DNA of 64,000 nucleotides. Origin: DASVVT01 sp036386415. Its GTDB lineage: Bacteria > Acidobacteriota > Blastocatellia > Pyrinomonadales > Pyrinomonadaceae. How positions within the stretch are numbered: the first letter of the stretch is position 1; each line of letters starts with the position of its first letter. The notes under the pieces were generated by a model. It did no database searches. It was not told the DNA's origin and worked only from the letters and a program-made list of their open reading frames with translations. Positions 1 to 7,525 of the stretch are shown one piece after another. Location of the stretch: assembly GCA_036386415.1 (NCBI GenBank), contig DASVVT010000009.1, forward strand, positions 57,695-121,694, given 5' to 3'. The translations under genes and the position numbers were made by a program.

Positions 1-1
1 A

Positions 2-1480
2 CTGGCTGTCGGAGGTGTCACAACGTATGTTGGAGGCGGCGTAGTCGAGTCTCCTTCCTGGGTCAAGCTGGTGCGTAGAGGCAGCAGCTTCAGCGGGTAT
101 ATGTCGAACGATGGCGTGAGCTGGACGGCAGCCGGGACGGCGACGGTCAGCATGGCCGCCAACGTCTACGTCGGTCTGGTCGTGGCGAGCCACAGCAACG
201 CGATCTGCACGGCGACCTTCGATAACGTCAGAGTCAGCACGGCTACTCCGACCCCGACCCCGACACCAACGCCAACGCCAACGCCGACCCCAACCCCAAC
301 TCCGACGCCCACTCCCACCCCGACGCCCACGCCGACGCCGACTCCGGGAGGACTTGTTTCACCGGGTCTCGTCGCCTCTGCGCAGACCACGGCTACGCAG
401 CTTGCTTCTACGATCTATAACTCGCAGGCTCAGGTCGCGCCACTGGTCTCGAAAATTGAGCAGGCGTACGCGACCTTTAGAAATGAGGCCAACCGCTTCA
501 GCGCGGCCACACAGATAGACAGCGGCCTGCTCTCTTCGCTCTACTTCTCCCGCGCGGCATCAGCCCTCGCAGCGGAGGAAAACCCTTCCGTCGGAGTACA
601 GAGTCGGCTGGAGATAGTCGCCTCGCTACTCGGTCAGGTCAAAGCATTGATGCAGTCCGGCGGGACGACTACTGCTCCGACACAAACCTACACGGCTCAT
701 GCGCTCGGTGCGCTCAGTATGCTCGTCATTGGGCCAGCCGACACGCGATCAAGCGCGAGCTTTGCGCCGCTCGTTGCCCCTGCGAGTCTGGGCTCGATTA
801 TGGGCGATGCTGCGCAGAGTCCGCTGGCGTCGCAGGTGCGCGTCGCCGTGCCGACCGCCTCGGGCGCGCTGCCTTACGAATTGTCCGGTGTCAGCGTCAC
901 CATCGGAGGCCGCGCCGCACAGTTGCTCTCCGTCTCGCCCTCGCGAATAGACTTTTACGCTCCGCCCAACGTGACATCCGGCGAAGCGGAAGTGATCGTG
1001 ACCTCTTTGGACGGGCACGTCTCAAGGGGCACGACCACCGTCAGCCGGATTGCGCCAGCCATCTTTACCAGAAACGGCATAGGCACGGGCGCTGGCATCG
1101 TCCTCAATTCGGCCACCCAGCAAAGAGGATCCTTCAGCGTCAGCACGCAGGAGAACCTCAGCAGCGATAAGCGCACGCGCCTGATGCTCTTTGCGACGGG
1201 CATCAGTAACGGTGTGGCAAATACGAACGTCAATAATGACATCCAATTTGGCACAAGCATCCTCAAGAACCTGGCCGAATCTGTGGCCGTCGAGGCACGC
1301 CTGACGAGCGGGCAGACCGTCCTTCTCACGGTCGAATACGCGGGGGCGCAGGGCGACTGCATCGGGCTCGATCAGATCAACGTCGTCTTGCCGCCGGAAC
1401 TCGACGGCGCTGGCGTCATCGAGTTGACTCTCATCGTCGGCAACCAGCGCAGCAACATCGCAACCATCACTGTCCAGTGA
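2..1480 (+). CDS. Secreted repeat protein with TIGR03437-type C-terminal domain (5' partial)
   Basis: The frame is open from base 2, so the gene begins before the window and the in-frame GTG at 71 is probably not the start. The first ~75 residues resemble the end of a concanavalin-like/DUF1349 domain (FDNVRVS near 225-243). A Thr-Pro linker of about 15 TP units follows (encoded ~243-345), then ~370 residues ending in a TIGR03437-like module: 'LSGVSVTIGGRAAQLLSVSP' and 'QINVVLPPEL' match the 'GVSVTVNG...VSPxQIN' pattern of that acidobacterial family. It is probably an extracellular or surface protein; the linker would separate a carbohydrate-binding-like head from the C-terminal domain. No catalytic motif is visible. 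Confidence is high for the gene and moderate for the domain names. Confidence 0.8.
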   Translation: MAVGGVTTYVGGGVVESPSWVKLVRRGSSFSGYMSNDGVSWTAAGTATVSMAANVYVGLVVASHSNAICTATFDNVRVSTATPTPTPTPTPTPTPTPTPTPTPTPTPTPTPTPTPGGLVSPGLVASAQTTATQLASTIYNSQAQVAPLVSKIEQAYATFRNEANRFSAATQIDSGLLSSLYFSRAASALAAEENPSVGVQSRLEIVASLLGQVKALMQSGGTTTAPTQTYTAHALGALSMLVIGPADTRSSASFAPLVAPASLGSIMGDAAQSPLASQVRVAVPTASGALPYELSGVSVTIGGRAAQLLSVSPSRIDFYAPPNVTSGEAEVIVTSLDGHVSRGTTTVSRIAPAIFTRNGIGTGAGIVLNSATQQRGSFSVSTQENLSSDKRTRLMLFATGISNGVANTNVNNDIQFGTSILKNLAESVAVEARLTSGQTVLLTVEYAGAQGDCIGLDQINVVLPPELDGAGVIELTLIVGNQRSNIATITVQ

Positions 1481-1614
1481 CGAGCACGCATTAATTGAAA
1501 GCAGCAAGCGAAGGGCGAGTGGCTTCACGCAGCCGCGTTCGCCCTTTGCGCTTTCATCATCCGCCGGACGAGAGCTTTCCAGTTTACAGAGTGTGCAAGA
1601 AACCCCTGCCGAAG

Positions 1615-2259
1615 ATGAAACTCAAAAAGCAGAAGCTGGTTCTAATCACCACGAGCGCCGCGTGGCTGTTAATGATCGGCGCAGGATTATGGTTCCTCTG
1701 GAAATATGAAAGCACGCCGGGTATGGCTGCCGCCGCTCCTGCCGAGTGGCCCGCAGAGAGCCATCTACGACTCGCCGTTGGGAGCGCGACGCTCGTCATG
1801 CTGGCTCATCCACACTGCCCCTGCACGCGAGCGAGTATAGGCGAGCTGGCGCGAGTGATGACGCAGGCTCAGGAGCATGTGACGGCATATGTGCTCTTCG
1901 TCAAGCCGGCGAACTTCTCTGAGGATTGGGAGAAAACGGATCTTTGGGCGAGCGCTGCGGCCATACCGGGCGTGAGCGTGGTGCGGGACGATGAAGGCGT
2001 CGAGGCCAGTCGTTTTCACGCTGCGACCTCCGGCCAGACCTTGCTGTACGACAGAGAGGGGAAGCTACTCTTTAGCGGCGGCATGACGAGCGCGCGCGGG
2101 CACGCGGGCGATAATGCAGGCCGGACGGCCATCGTCTCGTTGCTCAACATGAATGAAGCGGAGCAGAGCACAACGCCCGTCTTCGGCTGCCCACTCTTTG
2201 CCAAGGATGATGAATGCGGGATGCGGAAGGAGCATGACTATGCAAGAGATAATGACTAG
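1615..2259 (+). CDS. Membrane-anchored thioredoxin-fold protein, RedB-like
   Basis: A 214-residue protein with one N-terminal membrane segment (residues ~8-29) and a periplasmic domain containing HPHCPCT (Cys68, Cys70), where a thioredoxin fold has its CxxC. Two further cysteines occur near the C-terminus (CPLFAKDDEC). The layout resembles the RedB family, whose function is poorly known; a redox or sensory role is inference. Start choice: ATG 1615 precedes the KKQK positive patch; upstream TTG 1495 or GTG 1591 would add a long unlikely leader. It overlaps the following histidine kinase by 20 bases, so the two are probably co-translated, and it may act as an accessory sensor for that kinase. 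Confidence 0.65.
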   Translation: MKLKKQKLVLITTSAAWLLMIGAGLWFLWKYESTPGMAAAAPAEWPAESHLRLAVGSATLVMLAHPHCPCTRASIGELARVMTQAQEHVTAYVLFVKPANFSEDWEKTDLWASAAAIPGVSVVRDDEGVEASRFHAATSGQTLLYDREGKLLFSGGMTSARGHAGDNAGRTAIVSLLNMNEAEQSTTPVFGCPLFAKDDECGMRKEHDYARDND

Positions 2260-4540
2260 ACGAGATTTTTCAGAGCCCCTTCGGCGGAGAGTCGAAAACC
2301 TCTATACCGAACACCAGCAGGCCATCTTCAAACGCACAGACCGCATGTTCGCCGCCCTGATGGCAATCCAGTGGATTGCCGGTATCGCGGCTGCTCTGTG
2401 GATCTCTCCGAAGACCTGGGCGGGACAATACAGCCAGACTCATATACACGTCTGGGCGGCGGTTTTTCTGGGAGGTGTGATCAGCATCTTTCCCGTTATG
2501 CTTGCCTTGAAGCGCCCGGGCGAGGCCTCGACCCGCTACATCATTGCGATTGCGCAAATGCTGATGTCATCTCTCCTCATACATCTCACGGGAGGGAGGA
2601 TCGAGACGCATTTTCATGTCTTCGGCTCGCTGGCCTTTCTCTCCTTTTATAGGGAATGGCGTGTGCTCATTCCGGCGACCGTGATTGTCGCTGCGGATCA
2701 CTTCTTACGCGGGGTTTTCTGGCCCGAATCTGTCTATGGCGTGCTCGCGGTGAGTAACTGGCGATGGCTCGAACATGCTGGCTGGGTGATCTTTGAAGAC
2801 ACTTTCCTCTTCATCGCTATCAAGCGAAGCGTGAGCGAGATGTGGGATATAGCCGAACGAACGGCGGAGAGCGAAAATCTGAATGAGGGCTTGGAACAAC
2901 GTGTCACTGAGCGCACGACACAGCTTGCTGACGCCAACCAGGAGCTGGAAAAAGAGGTGGCCGGGCACAAGCTGACGGAAGAGGCGTTGCGCGAGTCGGA
3001 GAAGCGATACCGCTTGCTGTTCGAAAGCAACCCGTTTCCGATGTGGGTCTATGACCTCGACACCCTCGCTTTCCTTACCGTCAACGAGGCCGCCATCCTG
3101 CATTACGGCTATTCTCGTGCAGAGTTTCTTGGCATGACCATTAAGGACATACGTCCTTCCGAGGACATCTCTGTGCTCATAGAGAGGATGGCGAATGTAA
3201 ACCCTGGCATAAATCATGCGGGCGCTTGCAGACACCGGAAGAAAGATGGAACGATCATCGATGTGGAAATCACCTCTCATCAATTAATCTTTGACGGGCG
3301 GAAGGCTGAAGTTGTTTTAGCGACAGACATCACCGACCGCAAGCGTGCCGAAGAGGCATTGCACGCAAGCGAGGAGCAGCTCCGCCAGTCGCAGAAGATG
3401 GAAGCAGTCGGCAAGCTGGCAGGCGGGGTGGCGCACGATTTCAACAATCTCTTGACGGCGATCACCTGCCACAGCGAGCTCTCATTGAGACGACTTCGTC
3501 AAGATGATCCGCTGTGCCGCAATCTGGAAGCGATCAGGAAAGCGAGCGAGCGGGCTGCCTCGCTCACACACCAACTCCTCGCCTTCAGTCGCAAGCAGGT
3601 GCTGCAATCGAAGGTGCTCGACCTGAACGATGTAGTGGTGGAGACAAATCAGTTGTTACGCCGTTTGATCGGCGAAGACATCGATCTGCTGACCGTGCTC
3701 GAACCTGCTTTGGGACAGATCAAAGCCGATCCGGGTCAGATCGGCCAGGTGCTGATGAATCTTTCGGTCAACGCGCGCGATGCTATGCCACAGGGTGGCA
3801 AGCTCATCATTGAGACGGCCAATATCTATATAGATAAGGAATACGCCAAGCGCCATGTCTCTGTAGAATATGGATGGTACGTCATGCTGAAGGTCAGCGA
3901 TACCGGATGCGGGATGGACAGTGATACGCAGAAACGCATCTTCGAGCCCTTCTTTAGCACCAAAGAAGTGGGCAAAGGGACGGGGCTCGGGCTTTCGACC
4001 GTCTATGGTATCGTCAAGCAGAGTGGCGGCTCGATCTGGGTCTACAGCGAGGTCGGACGGGGCACTACTTTTAAGATCTACCTGCCGCGCACTGATAGCG
4101 TCGTCGAGAAACTTGAGGCGAACAGCGGACGCGACGAATCGCCTACCGGTATAGAGACGGTGCTGCTGGTGGAAGATGAGGAGATGGTGCGCGATATGAC
4201 GCAGGAGATTCTTCGGATGGGTGGCTATCAGGTGCTGGAGGCAAAACATGGCGCAGAAGCGCTGGCCGTCTGCGATCAGCACGATGGGCCGATTCACCTC
4301 ATGTTGACTGACGTGGTGATGCCGCAGATGAGCGGTCGTGAGCTGGCCGAACGTCTCATCCCGCTGCGGCCAGAGATGCGCGTGCTCTACATGTCCGGCT
4401 ACACGGATGACGCTATCGTTCATCACGGCGTGCTCGACGAGGGGATGGCCTTTATCGAAAAGCCTTTTACGCCGAGCGCGCTGGCACGCAAGGTACGCGA
4501 GGCTCTCGATACGAACATCAAAGAGTTGTCTTACAAATAG
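2240..4540 (+). CDS. Membrane-bound hybrid sensor histidine kinase (PAS-HisKA-HATPase-REC)
   Basis: A 766-residue kinase. The N-terminus has five or six hydrophobic segments (~residues 30-215), including a His/Trp-rich stretch around 'THFHVFGSLAF'. A coiled coil, one PAS domain (~265-380), a HisKA box with His399 (GGVAHDFNNLL), the N-box (NARDAM), the G-box (GKGTGLGLSTVYGIV) and a C-terminal receiver with Asp691 (LTDVVMPQMSG) and Lys in EKPF follow. ATG 2240 is chosen because GGAAGGAG lies 7 bases upstream. The internal receiver and the separate receiver gene downstream suggest a phosphorelay. The signal is unknown; the RedB-like partner hints at redox sensing (inference). Confidence 0.88.
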   Translation: MQEIMTRRDFSEPLRRRVENLYTEHQQAIFKRTDRMFAALMAIQWIAGIAAALWISPKTWAGQYSQTHIHVWAAVFLGGVISIFPVMLALKRPGEASTRYIIAIAQMLMSSLLIHLTGGRIETHFHVFGSLAFLSFYREWRVLIPATVIVAADHFLRGVFWPESVYGVLAVSNWRWLEHAGWVIFEDTFLFIAIKRSVSEMWDIAERTAESENLNEGLEQRVTERTTQLADANQELEKEVAGHKLTEEALRESEKRYRLLFESNPFPMWVYDLDTLAFLTVNEAAILHYGYSRAEFLGMTIKDIRPSEDISVLIERMANVNPGINHAGACRHRKKDGTIIDVEITSHQLIFDGRKAEVVLATDITDRKRAEEALHASEEQLRQSQKMEAVGKLAGGVAHDFNNLLTAITCHSELSLRRLRQDDPLCRNLEAIRKASERAASLTHQLLAFSRKQVLQSKVLDLNDVVVETNQLLRRLIGEDIDLLTVLEPALGQIKADPGQIGQVLMNLSVNARDAMPQGGKLIIETANIYIDKEYAKRHVSVEYGWYVMLKVSDTGCGMDSDTQKRIFEPFFSTKEVGKGTGLGLSTVYGIVKQSGGSIWVYSEVGRGTTFKIYLPRTDSVVEKLEANSGRDESPTGIETVLLVEDEEMVRDMTQEILRMGGYQVLEAKHGAEALAVCDQHDGPIHLMLTDVVMPQMSGRELAERLIPLRPEMRVLYMSGYTDDAIVHHGVLDEGMAFIEKPFTPSALARKVREALDTNIKELSYK

Positions 4541-4566
4541 AAGATGAGGTATAGGAGGCCATTCTG

Positions 4567-4983
4567 ATGGCGTCTGTTTTGATAGTCGATGATGAGGAGA
4601 TGATTCGTGACGCGCTGTATGAGCTGTTCGAATCTGAACATCGCTGTCATGTCGCAGAGACGGCGAGCAAAGCCCTGGCATGGCTTGAGACGGAGACCTA
4701 TGATGTAGTGTTAACGGATATTTCGATGCCTGGTCTGAGCGGTTTAGAGCTTCTCGCACATCTGCGCGAGCTTCATCCTGATACCTCTGTGATTGTTATC
4801 TCCGGCATCGACGACCAGGGGCATGCCGAAGGCTTACTCAAGTTGGGGGCATTCGATTACCTGTTGAAGCCCTTCCGCTTGAAAGATGTCGAAAGCAGCG
4901 TCTCTCTCGCCATTGAGCACCATCGGCGGTTAGTACAGGAGCGTCGAAGAAGAGAGGTCTCCGGCGCTGGCGGCGAGGAGTGA
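4567..4983 (+). CDS. Single-domain response regulator
   Basis: A 138-residue CheY-like receiver. The acidic pair is in IVDDEE, the phospho-acceptor is Asp51 (VLTDISMPG), the conserved Ser is in VISG and Lys101 is in LLKPF. There is no output domain; only a short basic/acidic tail (RRRREVSGAGGEE) follows. An AGGAGG site sits ~10 bases before ATG 4567. It starts 26 bases after the hybrid kinase and is probably its partner or the final acceptor of the relay. Because the exosortase/EPS locus begins ~340 bases downstream, it could influence that locus, though nothing in the sequence proves a link. Confidence 0.88.
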   Translation: MASVLIVDDEEMIRDALYELFESEHRCHVAETASKALAWLETETYDVVLTDISMPGLSGLELLAHLRELHPDTSVIVISGIDDQGHAEGLLKLGAFDYLLKPFRLKDVESSVSLAIEHHRRLVQERRRREVSGAGGEE

Positions 4984-5180
4984 TGGAAGCGTGTCGGACG
5001 ACTGACGAAGAGGCCAATCCATTGCCGAACGCATCCGGCTTCGCTTGATGAAACCTCGTGCGCGGCTTTTGAACATCAAAAACCTTGAGCTATTCATGCC
5101 GCACACGTTAAAGGGGGAGAACTCCTGAATCCAGGGCTCCGGGAAAATAATCCTTTGAGAAGCAATATTTTGATTGTCCC

Positions 5181-5209
5181 TTGAGCTTGAATCAGTTAAG
5201 CTTTATTAG
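5181..5209 (+). promoter_or_regulatory. Possible sigma70-type promoter of the exosortase operon
   Basis: TTGAGC at 5181-5186 and TATTAG at 5204-5209 are separated by 17 bases, each matching four of six consensus bases. The predicted start (~5215) would make the folded segment described next the 5' end of the leader. Confidence 0.35.
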
Positions 5210-5299
5210 CGCTTGGGTAACGCGCGGCCGAAAGGCCCATTCCCGCGTATAGGCTCTCGCGTCCGGTGAGTTTGCCCTCACCGAACATCTGGGAGCGCT
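5208..5299 (+). promoter_or_regulatory. Predicted structured RNA leader before the exosortase gene
   Basis: Three helices can be drawn by eye. The closing helix pairs AGCGCT 5208-5213 with AGCGCT 5294-5299. The second pairs ACGCG 5220-5224 with CGCGT 5244-5248, capped by GGCC-GAAA-GGCC with a GNRA tetraloop. The third pairs CGGTGAG 5264-5270 with CTCACCG 5277-5283. The shape resembles a three-way junction, but I cannot match it to a named riboswitch class. The rest of the 4984-5319 gap shows nothing else I can support. Confidence 0.4.
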
Positions 5300-5319
5300 T
5301 CTGATCGAAAAGACAAAAA

Positions 5320-6402
5320 ATGAGTGTCCCTACCCCCTTGAATCTCTGGAAGACTCTCGCCATCACGCTTGCGCTCGGCTTTCTCTATGCCAGTGTGCTC
5401 GCCAAGCTCGGTCATGATTGGTGGACGGACGAGAACTATTCCCACGGGCTGCTGATCCCGTTCGTCATCGGCTATATTCTCTGGACGGAAGCGCCCAATC
5501 TGAGGCGTGCGCCAAAACACGCGTCTCTGATCTGGGGATGGTTGGCTGTCATCTGCGCGCTCTTTGCGCTCTGGGCCGGGACGGTCGGAGCCGAGCTTTA
5601 CGTTCAGCGCATGTCGCTCGTCGTCATGCTGACAGGTGTGGTGCTCTATTTCTGGGGCTTCAGGCTTCTGCGGCTGACGCTCGTGCCGCTCGGGCTGCTC
5701 GTGCTGACGATCCCGATCCCGAACATCATTTTTAACCAGATAGCCTTTCCGCTACAGCTCTTTGCGTCGCGCTGCGCCGTGTGGGCGATGAGGCTGTTTG
5801 ATATTCCGGTGCTGCGCCAGGGCAATGTGATCGAGTTGATGCCGCTCGGCGCGAGAGAGACGAAGAAGCTGGAGGTCGTCGAAGCATGCAGCGGCATACG
5901 CTCCCTTATGACGCTTATCACGCTGGCTGTCATCCTGGCTTATTTCACTCATCCGAAAAACGAACGGCCACTTGGGCGGGGCGGCAATAGTAGTCTCCCC
6001 TCCTTCTGGAAGCGCTACAGCTTCTGGCGTTCGGCGCTGATCATAGGTTCGGCAATTCCGATAGCGATTGTGACGAATGCCCTGCGCGTGAGCGGCACGG
6101 GTGTGCTCGCGCACTATTATGGCACGGAGGTCGCTGACGGCTTCTTTCATTCCTTCTCCGGCTGGGTGGTTTACGTCATCGCCTTCCTCATGTTGTTCGC
6201 CGTCGGATGGGTGCTCGACCGCGTGGGGAGTATAGGCAAGGGGGATGGCGTAGATGGCCGCGAAGGCGTTGCTGCTGCTACAACTGCTGCTACTACTACA
6301 GCGGCGCAGGAACAAGAGATAAAGGCGGAGGTGGCGGCTGTGGCCGGAGTCAGTAACGCGACGGTGGAAGCGGTTTCGGCGAAGGGGGTGGAGCGACTCT
6401 GA
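5320..6402 (+). CDS. Exosortase (EpsH/Xrt family transpeptidase)
   Basis: A 360-residue polytopic membrane protein with about eight hydrophobic segments. The exosortase signature residues are all present: Cys190 in EACSGIRSL, Arg256 in NALRVSGTG and His277 in GFFHSFSGW. Exosortases cut PEP-CTERM proteins near their C-terminal membrane anchor and are thought to transfer them to a cell-surface acceptor. The subtype (XrtA, XrtD or other) cannot be settled by eye. Between Cys and Arg there is a hydrophilic insertion (~residues 208-230), and the C-terminus has a ~50-residue Ala/Thr/Val-rich hydrophilic tail. The stop overlaps the epsI start by one base. A likely substrate is the PEP-CTERM protein at 42571-43149. 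Confidence 0.9.
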   Translation: MSVPTPLNLWKTLAITLALGFLYASVLAKLGHDWWTDENYSHGLLIPFVIGYILWTEAPNLRRAPKHASLIWGWLAVICALFALWAGTVGAELYVQRMSLVVMLTGVVLYFWGFRLLRLTLVPLGLLVLTIPIPNIIFNQIAFPLQLFASRCAVWAMRLFDIPVLRQGNVIELMPLGARETKKLEVVEACSGIRSLMTLITLAVILAYFTHPKNERPLGRGGNSSLPSFWKRYSFWRSALIIGSAIPIAIVTNALRVSGTGVLAHYYGTEVADGFFHSFSGWVVYVIAFLMLFAVGWVLDRVGSIGKGDGVDGREGVAAATTAATTTAAQEQEIKAEVAAVAGVSNATVEAVSAKGVERL

Positions 6403-7064
6403 TGACGGGTAATAAAGCGGGAAACTCCCGGCGCTTTGGATTGTTGCTCGTCGTGCTCGTCTTGAGCGGCGTCGCGATCAACCTCTGGGAGCGCGCCGGG
6501 GAAGCCCACATCGAGCGACACGAGTTGAAAGATTTTCCGGCGCAACTCGGCGCATGGCGGCAAGCGGGAGCCGACCTGCGTTTCGATCAGGAGACGGAGA
6601 ATGTCCTGCGCGCAGACGACTACGTGATGCGTAATTACGCTCTGCCGGACGGACGCCTGGCCTCCTTCTACGTCGGTTATTACGCGACGCAGCGCAACGG
6701 CTCGACCTATCACAGCCCGCTCAACTGTCTGCCCGGCACGGGCTGGACGATGACCGATCCGTCGCGCATCAGGATTACGCCCGCCGGTGGCGCTTCCGCC
6801 TTCGAAGCCAATCGTTACATCATCCAGAAGGGAAGCGAAAGGCAGCTCCTGATCTACTGGTATCAGGGACGCGGGCGCGCCGTGGCGAGCGAATACTGGG
6901 GCAAGGTGTACACTGTACTCGATAGTATGAGACGCCGTCGCTCGGATGGCGCGATGGTGAGGCTCATGACGCCTGTGGGCAAATCGGAAGCGGCGGCGCT
7001 TGAGGCGGCCACAGACCTGGCGACGCAGATCGCCCCAAGGCTGCCCGCTTACGTGCCTGATTGA
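6402..7064 (+). CDS. epsI: EpsI family protein (DUF3485), exosortase partner
   Basis: A 220-residue protein with one N-terminal membrane segment (residues ~12-27) and an extracytoplasmic domain with the EpsI hallmark 'YHSPLNCLPGTGW' (conserved Cys), followed by IQKG...LLIYWYQGRGR. EpsI proteins accompany exosortases in EPS loci and are often fused to them; the biochemical role is uncertain. The start ATG overlaps the exosortase stop (TGATG), indicating translational coupling. The pairing supports an EPS-type exosortase rather than an orphan sorting enzyme. Confidence 0.88.
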   Translation: MTGNKAGNSRRFGLLLVVLVLSGVAINLWERAGEAHIERHELKDFPAQLGAWRQAGADLRFDQETENVLRADDYVMRNYALPDGRLASFYVGYYATQRNGSTYHSPLNCLPGTGWTMTDPSRIRITPAGGASAFEANRYIIQKGSERQLLIYWYQGRGRAVASEYWGKVYTVLDSMRRRRSDGAMVRLMTPVGKSEAAALEAATDLATQIAPRLPAYVPD

Positions 7065-7525
7065 AAAAGGGGAGTAAACGCTCCTGTTCAGCCGCCCTGC
7101 GTTGGAACAGCAGCTTTGAGGCGGGCTGTAGATGAAAGTGCGCAGATTCCCGCAGCTTTTCAGGAAATATGGCTGAATTGGCCGTTTCCTGATAGTGTTT
7201 ATCCTCAGTCCCTTGAGGGGCTGAAGACGTCGATGGTCAAGGGGTAGATTTTTGATAGTCAGCGAAGGTAGCTCTTGCGCGCGCGACGTAAGATTGCCCG
7301 CTCAAATGGAGCAAGGAGCGGGCACGGTTGGCCGCTTCAGAAGGACGCTTCGCTGAACTACAGAGGATTCCAGCCATGAGAGCGATTGGCGGCATTGCCC
7401 GCCGCCGGTCGCCGAGAGTAGGTCATGGCAGCACCAGGCGCTCGCTACGCTCTTCTCCCATGAACGGTTTGCCCCGCTCAGGAGGAGTCAGCCAGGCGGC
7501 GCTGATTGGAAGTACCGGAGAGAGA
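7065..7525. other. 461-base gap before the TPR lipoprotein gene: small hairpins, no gene supported
   Basis: Three short hairpins are visible: TCAGGAAA...TTTCCTGA (~7158-7191), CAGTCCC-TTGA-GGGGCTG (~7206-7224) and GCCCGCTC...GAGCGGGC (~7296-7322). The reading frame of the next gene stays open upstream to 7328, but that extension lacks a signal peptide and is rejected as coding. The segment could be a leader RNA. Confidence 0.3.

Noticed and set aside
166..390. Minus-strand frame rich in Val-Gly repeats
   Set aside because: It is the antisense reading of the Thr-Pro linker codons and not a gene.
3656..4759. 367-codon minus-strand frame opposite the hybrid kinase
   Set aside because: It is antisense to conserved HisKA/HATPase/receiver coding sequence and its translation is His/Arg-rich with no domain; it is a shadow of GC-rich codon use.
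5208..5299. c-di-GMP-I riboswitch
   Set aside because: A GNRA tetraloop hairpin is present, but the conserved core bases of that class are not; only an unassigned structured RNA is claimed.
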